A stretch of 5,233 nucleotides of DNA from Trueperaceae bacterium (lineage in GTDB: Bacteria; Deinococcota; Deinococci; Deinococcales; Trueperaceae): the NCBI GenBank assembly GCA_029210865.1, contig JARGGE010000220.1, forward strand, positions 1 to 5,233, given 5' to 3'. A program made the position numbers and the translations under genes. The notes under the pieces were generated by a model. It was not told the DNA's origin. It did no database searches and saw only the letters and a program-made list of their open reading frames with translations. This document shows, one piece after another, positions 1 through 5,005 of the stretch (its first letter is position 1; every line of letters begins with the position of its first letter).

Positions 1-261
1 GGCGTCGAGGCGGGCGCGGTGCGACTGCTGGGCACCGACCCCGACCGGGTCGCCGACGCGCTGATGGCGCTGCTGGGCGACGGCGAGGCGCTGGCGGCGA
101 TGGCGGCGGCGCCCAACCCCTTCGGCGACGGCCGGGCGGGGGAGCGGGTGGCGGCCGCCGTCGCTTGGCGCCTGGGCCGCGGTCCGCGGCCCGCCGACTG
201 GAGCGGTCCCGCCGCCGCGGTCCGCGCCGCCACCGACGGCGCCCTGCCGTCGGGGTCGTGA
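1..261 (+). CDS. wecB: UDP-N-acetylglucosamine 2-epimerase (non-hydrolysing), C-terminal part only
   Basis: Only the last 86 codons are present; the reading frame is open from base 1, so the gene starts upstream of the window. The family interconverts UDP-GlcNAc and UDP-ManNAc in the cytoplasm, supplying precursors for surface polysaccharides. The visible part matches the C-terminal lobe of the family: an E-A-G-x-V-x-L-L-G-T stretch near the start (the usual 'EAGT..LVGTD' nucleotide-binding edge), then a short helix and the hallmark NPFGDGRAGERV (family form NPYGDG.A..RI). A tail of about 35 residues follows this motif, ending in PSGS. The stop TGA at 259-261 overlaps the GTG start of folP by four bases, so the two are probably translationally coupled and co-transcribed. 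The catalytic residues lie outside the window. The family call is fairly secure; the exact role is not. Confidence 0.85.
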   Translation, partial: GVEAGAVRLLGTDPDRVADALMALLGDGEALAAMAAAPNPFGDGRAGERVAAAVAWRLGRGPRPADWSGPAAAVRAATDGALPSGS

Positions 262-1193
262 GCGCGCCTCGCGCGGGCGCCGATCCCGGCTGGGCGCGGC
301 GCACGCACGCGCTGCGCTGGCGACGACCGGCGCCGGGCGCCGTCCGCGAGGGCGACGGCTACGTGCTGCGCTGGCGCGGGTGCGCCGTGATGGCGGTGGT
401 CAACGTGACCCCCGACAGCTTCTCCGACGGCGGCCGCTTCGTCGCGAGCGATCGGGACGCGGGCGAGCGGCGCGACGTCGGTGCGGCGGTCGCGGCGGCG
501 CGCCGCGCTTTCGCGGCCGGCGCGCTCGTGCTCGACGTGGGCGGGGCCTCCACGCGGCCCGGCGCCGCCGCGGTCGCGCCCGACCTCGAGGCGGCGCGGG
601 TGGTGCCGGTGGTGCGCGCGCTGCGGGTCGCCGAGCCCGGGGCGCTCGTCTCGGTCGACACCTCCGATCCGGGGGTGGCGGCAGAGGCCCTGGCCGCTGG
701 CGCCGACCTGGTCAACGACGTCCGCACGCTGCGCGACCCGGCGTTGCGCGCCACCTGCGCGCGCTGGGGGGTGCCGGCCGTCGCCTCACACCTCCGTGGC
801 GAACCCGCGACCATGCAGGACGCGCCGGCCTTCGCCGACGTGGTCGCGGAGGTGGCCGCCGAGTTGACGGCGGCGCGCGCGCGGGCGCTCGCGGACGGCG
901 TCCCGGACGTCGTGCTCGACCCGGGGATCGGCTTCGGCAAGACGGTCGACCACCACCTCGCGCTGCTGCGCGCGACCGACCGGCTGGCGGCGCTGGGCGC
1001 GCCGCTGCTCGTCGGGGCCTCGCGCAAGCGCTTCCTGGGCGGGCTGGTCGACGAGCCGCGCGCCGAGCGTCGCGACCCCGCCTCGATCGCCGTCCACCTG
1101 GAGGCGGCGGTCCGGGGCGCGGCCATGGTGCGCGTCCACGACGTCGGCGGCCACGTGCAGGCGCTGCGGTTGAAGGAGTGGTTCGATGGCTAG
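258..1193 (+). CDS. folP: Dihydropteroate synthase
   Basis: This cytoplasmic TIM-barrel enzyme condenses 6-hydroxymethyl-7,8-dihydropterin pyrophosphate with p-aminobenzoate to give dihydropteroate, and is the sulfonamide target. The 311-residue protein carries the family signatures in order: NVTPDSFSDGG (residues 49-59), DVGGASTRPGA (93-103), VSVDT (131-135), VND (152-154), DPGIGFGK (221-228), GASRK (253-257) and the closing RVHDV (292-296). Residues equivalent to E. coli N22, T62, R63, D96, N115, D185, K221, R255 and H257 are all present. I chose GTG at 258 because it sits in a GTGA overlap with the epimerase stop. A longer frame from 165 would add an Arg-rich stretch that is only a shadow of the epimerase. 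The N-terminus is about 27 residues longer than in E. coli. Two signature positions differ from the usual form: A97 where Glu is normal, and S177-H178-L179 where MHM is usual. It overlaps folB by eight bases. Confidence 0.96.
   Translation: MSAPRAGADPGWARRTHALRWRRPAPGAVREGDGYVLRWRGCAVMAVVNVTPDSFSDGGRFVASDRDAGERRDVGAAVAAARRAFAAGALVLDVGGASTRPGAAAVAPDLEAARVVPVVRALRVAEPGALVSVDTSDPGVAAEALAAGADLVNDVRTLRDPALRATCARWGVPAVASHLRGEPATMQDAPAFADVVAEVAAELTAARARALADGVPDVVLDPGIGFGKTVDHHLALLRATDRLAALGAPLLVGASRKRFLGGLVDEPRAERRDPASIAVHLEAAVRGAAMVRVHDVGGHVQALRLKEWFDG
1173..1178 (+). promoter_or_regulatory. Ribosome binding site of folB (inside folP)
   Basis: AAGGAG lies seven bases before the ATG at 1186, within the last codons of folP. 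It is one of only three strong Shine-Dalgarno matches at gene starts here. It fixes the folB start and shows that folB is translated from the folP message. Confidence 0.8.
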
Positions 1194-1536
1194 CATCCGG
1201 CTCGAAGGGCTGCGCTTCCACGGCTACCACGGCGTCTTCGAGGAGGAGGTCCGCTTCGGCGCGCCGTTCGTGGTCGACCTCGAGCTCGAGGCCGACCTGC
1301 CCGAGACCGACGACCTCGCGGCCACGGTGGACTACGCGCGCGTCTACGCGCGGGTCGCCGCCACGGTGACCGGGACGCGCTACCGCCTGATCGAGGCGCT
1401 CGCGCACCGGATCGCGCGCGACGCGCTGGCGGAGGAACCGCTCGTGCGCGCGGTCACCGTGCGCGTCCACAAGCCGCACGCGCCGCTCCCCGGCGTCGTC
1501 GGCGACGTGGTCGTCGAGGTCCGCCACGCCCGCTGA
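1186..1536 (+). CDS. folB: Dihydroneopterin aldolase
   Basis: The enzyme cleaves 7,8-dihydroneopterin to 6-hydroxymethyl-7,8-dihydropterin and glycolaldehyde, one step before FolK. It acts in the cytoplasm, normally as an octamer of small tunnelling-fold subunits. The protein is 116 residues, typical of the family (about 115-125). Aligned by eye with the Staphylococcus aureus enzyme, the active-site residues are kept: E21 in GVFEEE (E22), Y50 in TVDY (Y54), E70 in LIEALA (E74) and K96 in VHKPHAPLPG (K100). The N-terminal RFHGYHG is the classic family opening. The ATG at 1186 is backed by a strong ribosome binding site inside folP, and the start overlaps the folP stop (1191-1193), pointing to coupled translation. 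Nothing looks degraded. Some family members also epimerise or oxygenate dihydroneopterin, which sequence alone cannot settle. Confidence 0.95.
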   Translation: MASIRLEGLRFHGYHGVFEEEVRFGAPFVVDLELEADLPETDDLAATVDYARVYARVAATVTGTRYRLIEALAHRIARDALAEEPLVRAVTVRVHKPHAPLPGVVGDVVVEVRHAR

Positions 1537-1558
1537 GCCCCGCGGCGACGGCGCGCCG

Positions 1559-2146
1559 GTGGCCTTCGTGGCGCTCGGGGCCAACCTGGGCGACCCGGTC
1601 GCCACGCTCGGCGCCGCCGTGGGCGCGCTCGCGACGCTCGGTTGCGTCGATGCCGCCTCGCGGCCCTGGGCCACCGACCCGGTCGGCGGCCCGCCCGGGC
1701 AGCCGCCGTACCTCAACGCCGTCGTGCGCTGGCATCCGGCCCCGCCGTGGGCCACGCCGGAGCGCTCGCTCGCGGCGCTGTTGGCGATCGAGGCCGGGCT
1801 GGGCCGGCGTCGTCGGGAACGCTGGGGCCCGCGCCTCATCGACCTCGACCTGCTGGACGGCCGCGGGTGGCGTCGGCCACCGAGGCGGGCGCCGACGGCC
1901 GACCTGACCCTCCCGCATCCGCGCGCCGGGGGGCGCGCCTTCGTTCTGGTGCCCTGGGCCGAGATCGCCCCCGACTGGCCCGCGCCGCCGGCGGCAGGGG
2001 CTCCGGCGGAAGCGGTCGGCGACCGAGCCCGCCGGGTCGACCGCGGCGGCGTCCACCCGGCGGAGCCTGCGGTGCTCGCGGCCTGGAAGGCGGCGCTCAC
2101 CGGGCGGCGCGTGGGCGTCCCCGAAGGCGGGGCGGCGCGCGGGTAG
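1559..2146 (+). CDS. folK: 6-hydroxymethyl-7,8-dihydropterin pyrophosphokinase (HPPK)
   Basis: FolK transfers pyrophosphate from ATP to 6-hydroxymethyl-dihydropterin, making the substrate of FolP. The 195-residue protein begins with the family opening FVALGANLGDP (residues 3-13) and has PPYLNAVV (49-56) and the signature RWGPRLIDLDLL (88-99). D95 and D97 are the pair that binds two Mg ions in E. coli HPPK, and R92 lies in the same motif. LPHPRAGGRAFVL (118-130) holds the conserved His120 and Arg126. GTG at 1559 is the only usual start codon between the previous in-frame stop and the first motif. It has no clear Shine-Dalgarno sequence and follows the folB stop by 22 bases, so translation probably depends on re-initiation. 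The protein is about 30 residues longer than most HPPKs; the excess is an Ala/Pro/Arg-rich tail after residue 140 without a recognisable domain. The order folP-folB-folK matches folate clusters in many bacteria. Confidence 0.95.
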   Translation: MAFVALGANLGDPVATLGAAVGALATLGCVDAASRPWATDPVGGPPGQPPYLNAVVRWHPAPPWATPERSLAALLAIEAGLGRRRRERWGPRLIDLDLLDGRGWRRPPRRAPTADLTLPHPRAGGRAFVLVPWAEIAPDWPAPPAAGAPAEAVGDRARRVDRGGVHPAEPAVLAAWKAALTGRRVGVPEGGAARG

Positions 2147-2149
2147 ACT
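2144..2149 (+). promoter_or_regulatory. Putative -10 box (TAGACT) of a leaderless promoter
   Basis: TAGACT begins at the folK stop codon TAG. If its last T is position -7, transcription would start at base 2156, exactly the G of the GTG start of the next gene. The transcript would then have no leader, which agrees with the lack of a Shine-Dalgarno sequence there. No TTGACA-like -35 is visible around 2120-2127. Leaderless mRNAs with a TANNNT box just before the start codon are well known in Deinococcus and in actinobacteria. Predicted from sequence only. Confidence 0.55.
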
Positions 2150-2155
2150 GCCGGG

Positions 2156-2881
2156 GTGCGCGTGTTCGCCATCGCCGACCCCCACCTGAGCAGCGCCCGA
2201 CCCAAGCCGATGACCGTCTTCGGTCCGGGGTGGGCCGGGCATCCGGAGGCGTTCTTCGCCGGGTGGCGGCGCGTCGTCGCCGAGGACGACCTCGTGCTCG
2301 TGCCCGGCGACGTCTCGTGGGCGATGCGCCTGGACGAGGCGCACGGCGACCTTCATGCGATCGCCGACCTGCCCGGCACCAAGGTGCTGCTGCGCGGCAA
2401 CCACGACTACTGGTGGCCGTCGATCGGCCGCCTGCGCGCGGCGCTCCCGGAGCGGATGCTGGCAGTCCAGAACGACGCGGTGCGCGTCGGCGACGTCGTC
2501 GTGGGCGGTACCCGCGGATGGTCGTGCCCCGGCACGCACGGCTTCGGTGAACACGACCAGAAGGTCTACGAGCGCGAGGTCGCGCGGCTGCGCCTCTCGC
2601 TCGAGGCGATGCGCCGACTCGGCGACGGCTTCCGCGTGGTCATGCTCCACTTCCCGCCGACGAACGTCCGTGGCGAGCCGTCCGGCTTCACCGACGCGCT
2701 GCGCGACGCGCGGCCCGACGCGCTGGTCTTCGGTCACGTCCACGGCGACGGCCCGGTCGCGCTGCCCGAGCTCCCCGGCACCGCCGTGCACTTCGTCGCG
2801 GCCGATCGCGTGGGGTTCGAGCCGGTGCTGGTGCGCGCCGCGGCCGGCGCGGCGGGCGAGGCCACCGGGGCGCCCTGGTAG
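2156..2881 (+). CDS. Calcineurin-like metallophosphoesterase (predicted phosphohydrolase)
   Basis: A 241-residue single-domain cytoplasmic protein with the full dinuclear metal site of the calcineurin-like superfamily: D8-x-H10 (ADPHLS), D52 (PGDVSW), N82-H83-D84 (RGNHDYWW), H165 (MLHFPP) and H194-x-H196 (FGHVHGD). It has no signal peptide or membrane segment. The PKPMTVFGPGW segment at residues 16-26 and the aromatic YWW after the NHD motif resemble the conserved bacterial group of predicted phosphohydrolases often filed as COG1768, whose substrate is, to my knowledge, not established. The GTG at 2156 puts the first motif at the usual distance from the N-terminus. It lies nine bases after folK without a Shine-Dalgarno sequence but directly behind a TAGACT box, so the gene may be read both from the folate operon and from a leaderless transcript. 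The last 15 or so residues are Ala/Gly-rich. Family membership is secure; the substrate (nucleotide, phosphoester or pterin phosphate) is unknown. Confidence 0.92.
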   Translation: MRVFAIADPHLSSARPKPMTVFGPGWAGHPEAFFAGWRRVVAEDDLVLVPGDVSWAMRLDEAHGDLHAIADLPGTKVLLRGNHDYWWPSIGRLRAALPERMLAVQNDAVRVGDVVVGGTRGWSCPGTHGFGEHDQKVYEREVARLRLSLEAMRRLGDGFRVVMLHFPPTNVRGEPSGFTDALRDARPDALVFGHVHGDGPVALPELPGTAVHFVAADRVGFEPVLVRAAAGAAGEATGAPW

Positions 2882-2884
2882 GAT
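2876..2884 (+). promoter_or_regulatory. Putative extended -10 promoter of ackA (TGGTAGGAT)
   Basis: TGG followed by TAGGAT forms a TGn extended -10 element; TAGGAT starts at the stop codon TAG of the phosphoesterase gene. With the last T at -7, transcription would start at A2891, giving a 42-nt leader before the ackA ATG. No -35 hexamer is apparent 16-18 bases upstream, which an extended -10 can tolerate. Prediction from sequence only. Confidence 0.55.
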
Positions 2885-2893
2885 CGCGCCATC

Positions 2894-2918
2894 GGCGGCG
2901 GGCCGTCCAGCCGCCGCC
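2894..2918 (+). promoter_or_regulatory. Hairpin in the ackA 5' leader
   Basis: GGCGGCGG (2894-2901) and CCGCCGCC (2911-2918) are perfect inverted arms of eight G-C pairs around a nine-base loop. The hairpin would begin three or four bases from the predicted transcript 5' end and finish just before the ribosome binding site. It has no U tract, so it is not an ordinary intrinsic terminator. It could protect the 5' end of the mRNA or help insulate the two genes. In DNA this GC-rich, part of the signal could be chance. Confidence 0.5.
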
Positions 2919-2921
2919 ATC

Positions 2922-2926
2922 AGGAG
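2922..2926 (+). promoter_or_regulatory. Ribosome binding site of ackA
   Basis: AGGAG lies six bases before the ATG at 2933 and fixes the start. The following CCTCC makes a small imperfect inverted repeat with it (AGG at 2922-2924, CCT at 2928-2930), too short to count as a switch by itself. Confidence 0.8.
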
Positions 2927-2932
2927 ACCTCC

Positions 2933-4084
2933 ATGCCCAAGGACGCCCCCGACGTCCTCGTCGTCAACGCCGGCAGCTCGAGCCTCAAGGTCGGTCGTCG
3001 GCCGTCCGGTGCGGCCGTCCTCGTCGAGCGCATCGGCGAGCCCGGCCAGGCCGCCGACCACTTCGAGGCCATGCAGCAGGCGAAGCAGCGCCTGACCGCG
3101 CTCGCCGGTGCGGCGCCGCTTGACGGCGTGGTCGTGGTCGCGCACCGGATGGTGCACGGCGGCGAGCGCTACACGCACCCGACGATCGTCGACGACGCGG
3201 TGGTCGCTGACCTCGAGGCGTTGGTGCCGTTGGCGCCGCTCCACAACCCGGCGAACCTGGCCGCCTTGCGCGCGGCCCGCGCGGCCCTGTCCGACGTTCC
3301 CCACGTCGCCGTCTTCGACACCGCCTTCCACGCCACCATGCCGCCGCACGCCTACCGCTACGCCGTGCCCGAGGCCTGGTACCGCGACCACGGCGTCCGG
3401 CGGTACGGCTTCCACGGACCTTCGCACGACGGCGTCACGCAGCGCGCCGCCGCCCTGCTGGGGCGTCCGCGCGAGGCGCTGCGGATCGTCTCGCTCCACT
3501 TGGGCAACGGCGCCAGCGCCGCGGCGGTGGATCGCGGCCGCTCGGTGGAGACCACGATGGGCTTCACGCCCATCGACGGGCTGATCATGGGCACGCGGTC
3601 CGGCTCGCTCGACCCCGGCGTGCTGCTGCACCTGCTGCGGCTCGGGTACCCGGCCGAGGAGCTCGATCGCGCGCTCAACCGCGCCTCGGGGCTCCTGGGC
3701 CTCTCCGGCCGCTCGAACGACGTGCGCGACCTGCGCGCGGCCGAGGATGAAGGCGACGAGCGCGCGGCGCTCGCGCTGCACGCCTTCGCGTACCGGGCGC
3801 GGTTGGCGATCGGGAGCCTGGCGTTCGCGATGGGCGGCCTCGACGCGATCGTCTTCACCGGCGGCATCGGGGAGCACGACCCGCGCACGCGCCGGGCGGT
3901 CCTCGAGGGGCTCGGCGACTTCGGGATCGAGCTCGACGACGCGGCGAACGAGGCGCACGCGGCGCGCATCGACCGGGGTGGCGCCGTCGCGGTGTTGGTG
4001 GTCTCGACGGACGAGGAAGGCGTCATGGCCGACGCCGCGGTGCGTGCGCTCGCGGACGCCGCGGCCGCGAGGAGGGACGCATGA
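2933..4084 (+). CDS. ackA: Acetate kinase
   Basis: AckA reversibly transfers phosphate between ATP/acetate and ADP/acetyl phosphate in the cytoplasm; it belongs to the ASKHA kinase fold. The 383-residue protein shows the family motifs in order: VNAGSSSLK (residues 11-19, N12), AHRMVHGGE (70-78, R72), PLHNP (102-106), FDTAFHATMP (128-137, D129), RRYGFHG (156-162), SLHLGNGAS (187-195, H189), TTMGFTPIDGLIMGTRSG (207-224, R222), FTGGIGEH (308-315) and STDEE (358-362, matching the Mg-binding Glu near the C-terminus). The catalytic Asp, Arg and His residues are therefore intact. It is slightly short for the family (about 400 residues). The lost residues lie between SSSLK and AHRMVHGGE, about 50 residues here against roughly 70 in typical members. 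GPSH replaces the common GTSH after GFH. No phosphotransacetylase gene is next to it. It has its own probable promoter and leader, and overlaps the ROK kinase by four bases. Confidence 0.95.
   Translation: MPKDAPDVLVVNAGSSSLKVGRRPSGAAVLVERIGEPGQAADHFEAMQQAKQRLTALAGAAPLDGVVVVAHRMVHGGERYTHPTIVDDAVVADLEALVPLAPLHNPANLAALRAARAALSDVPHVAVFDTAFHATMPPHAYRYAVPEAWYRDHGVRRYGFHGPSHDGVTQRAAALLGRPREALRIVSLHLGNGASAAAVDRGRSVETTMGFTPIDGLIMGTRSGSLDPGVLLHLLRLGYPAEELDRALNRASGLLGLSGRSNDVRDLRAAEDEGDERAALALHAFAYRARLAIGSLAFAMGGLDAIVFTGGIGEHDPRTRRAVLEGLGDFGIELDDAANEAHAARIDRGGAVAVLVVSTDEEGVMADAAVRALADAAAARRDA
4070..4075 (+). promoter_or_regulatory. Ribosome binding site of the ROK kinase (inside ackA)
   Basis: AGGAGG, the strongest Shine-Dalgarno match in the window, lies five bases before the ATG at 4081 within the last ackA codons. 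It settles the start and indicates efficient translation from the ackA message. Confidence 0.85.
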
Positions 4085-4977
4085 TCGCGCTCGGGCTCGA
4101 CTTGGGGGGCACGAAGATCGCCGCCGCCACCGTCCGCGACGGGCGCGTGCTCGCCCGCGAGCGGCAGGCGACGCCGCAGACCGGCTTCGCCGACGTCCTC
4201 GACGCGCTGGTCACCGCCGCGACGCCGCTGCTGGCCGCGGGCGACGTCGACGTCGTCGGCATCGGTTGCCCCGGTCCGCTGGACTTCCGTGCGGGCCGCG
4301 TGCGCTTCGCGCCCAACATCGCCGGGATGGAGGACGCCCCGCTCGTCGACGCCTTGCACGAGCGGCTGGGCTTGCCGATCGTCCTCGAGAACGACGCCAA
4401 CGCCGCCGGGTACGCCGAGCACCGGTACGGTGCCGCCCGCGACCTCGCGTCGAGCGTCTTCGTCACGCTCTCGACCGGGATCGGCGGTGGCGTCTTCGTC
4501 GGCGACGAGGTCCTGCACGGGGCCCACGGCCTTGCCGGCGAGATCGGCCACATGGTGCTGCTGCCCGGGGGCCCCTCGGGCGGCGACGGCCACCTGGGGA
4601 CGTGGGAGGCGCTCGCCGCCGGGCGCGCGATCGCCCGCGACGCGAGCTACGTGTTCTCGCGCGCGGTCTCGACCGAGGAGGCGTTCGCGCTGGCGCGCGC
4701 CGGCGACCGCCGGGCGCTCGCGATCGTCGACCAGGCGGCCCGCTTCACGGGCCTCGGCCTCGCCAACCTGGTCAAGGCGATCGACCCCGAGGGCTTCGTC
4801 CTCGGTGGCGGCATGATCGCGGTGGGCGACTTCTACCTCGACCGCGTGCGCGACGCGCTCGCCGATGCCCTCGTCGGGTACGCCCCGGTCACCGTGCGGA
4901 TCGCGGAGCTCGGCGGCGAGGCGGGCGTCATCGGCGCCGCCGCGGTCGCTGCGCACGCCATCGAGCGCGCGTCCTAG
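4081..4977 (+). CDS. ROK-family sugar kinase, probably ATP-dependent glucokinase
   Basis: A 298-residue kinase-only ROK protein with no N-terminal DNA-binding domain, so an enzyme rather than a repressor. The ATP-binding DLGGTK is at residues 7-12, GCPGPLD at 62-68, the sugar-binding and catalytic ENDANAAGYAE at 103-113 (D105 as catalytic base), the second phosphate loop STGIGGG at 131-137, and the sugar-contacting GEIGH at 153-157 with E176 further on. ROK kinases of this size mostly phosphorylate glucose, less often fructose, N-acetylmannosamine or N-acetylglucosamine; the substrate cannot be fixed here. The sequence lacks the features I associate with polyphosphate glucokinases. The usual zinc motif CxCGxxGC after GEIGH is replaced by GGDGHLGT (167-174): all three cysteines are gone, though H157 remains. 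The ATG overlaps the ackA stop as ATGA, behind a strong ribosome binding site, so the two kinases are co-translated. The next gene is convergent, 28 bases away, with no visible terminator between them. Confidence 0.93.
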   Translation: MIALGLDLGGTKIAAATVRDGRVLARERQATPQTGFADVLDALVTAATPLLAAGDVDVVGIGCPGPLDFRAGRVRFAPNIAGMEDAPLVDALHERLGLPIVLENDANAAGYAEHRYGAARDLASSVFVTLSTGIGGGVFVGDEVLHGAHGLAGEIGHMVLLPGGPSGGDGHLGTWEALAAGRAIARDASYVFSRAVSTEEAFALARAGDRRALAIVDQAARFTGLGLANLVKAIDPEGFVLGGGMIAVGDFYLDRVRDALADALVGYAPVTVRIAELGGEAGVIGAAAVAAHAIERAS

Positions 4978-5005
4978 ACCAGCGTCGGCAGGTGGCGCGG
5001 CCGGC

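Noticed and set aside
165..257. An upstream extension of folP from an in-frame ATG-like start at 165.
   Set aside because: It would overlap the epimerase by almost 100 bases and encode an Arg-rich stretch unlike any dihydropteroate synthase. GTG at 258 gives the classic four-base overlap.
2901..3020. Three copies of GGCCGTCC (2901, 3000 and 3013), two only 13 bases apart, considered as a regulator binding site.
   Set aside because: An 8-mer of only G/C plus one T is expected often by chance in this composition, the spacing is irregular and two copies are within ackA codons.
1454..3958. An 834-codon open frame on the minus strand opposite folK, the phosphoesterase and ackA.
   Set aside because: It spans three genes with intact catalytic motifs on the other strand, and its product is rich in Arg, Gly, Ala and Val-Glu-Asp runs without motifs. 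Stop codons are rare in any frame at this GC content.
1..4977. A possible link between the epimerase and the ROK kinase, recalling the animal GNE protein that fuses UDP-GlcNAc 2-epimerase with a ROK-type ManNAc kinase.
   Set aside because: The two genes are about 3.8 kb apart, separated by five unrelated genes and at least two probable promoters, and bacterial WecB is the non-hydrolysing form that yields UDP-ManNAc, not free ManNAc.
4976..4981. TAGACC at the ROK stop codon as a third stop-codon -10 box.
   Set aside because: The essential final T is missing and no plus-strand gene follows.
4978..5005. The gap between the convergent ROK gene and minus-strand gene, searched for a two-way terminator.
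   Set aside because: Only short GC palindromes such as CGGCCG (4998-5003) occur, with no stem of useful length and no T tract on either strand.
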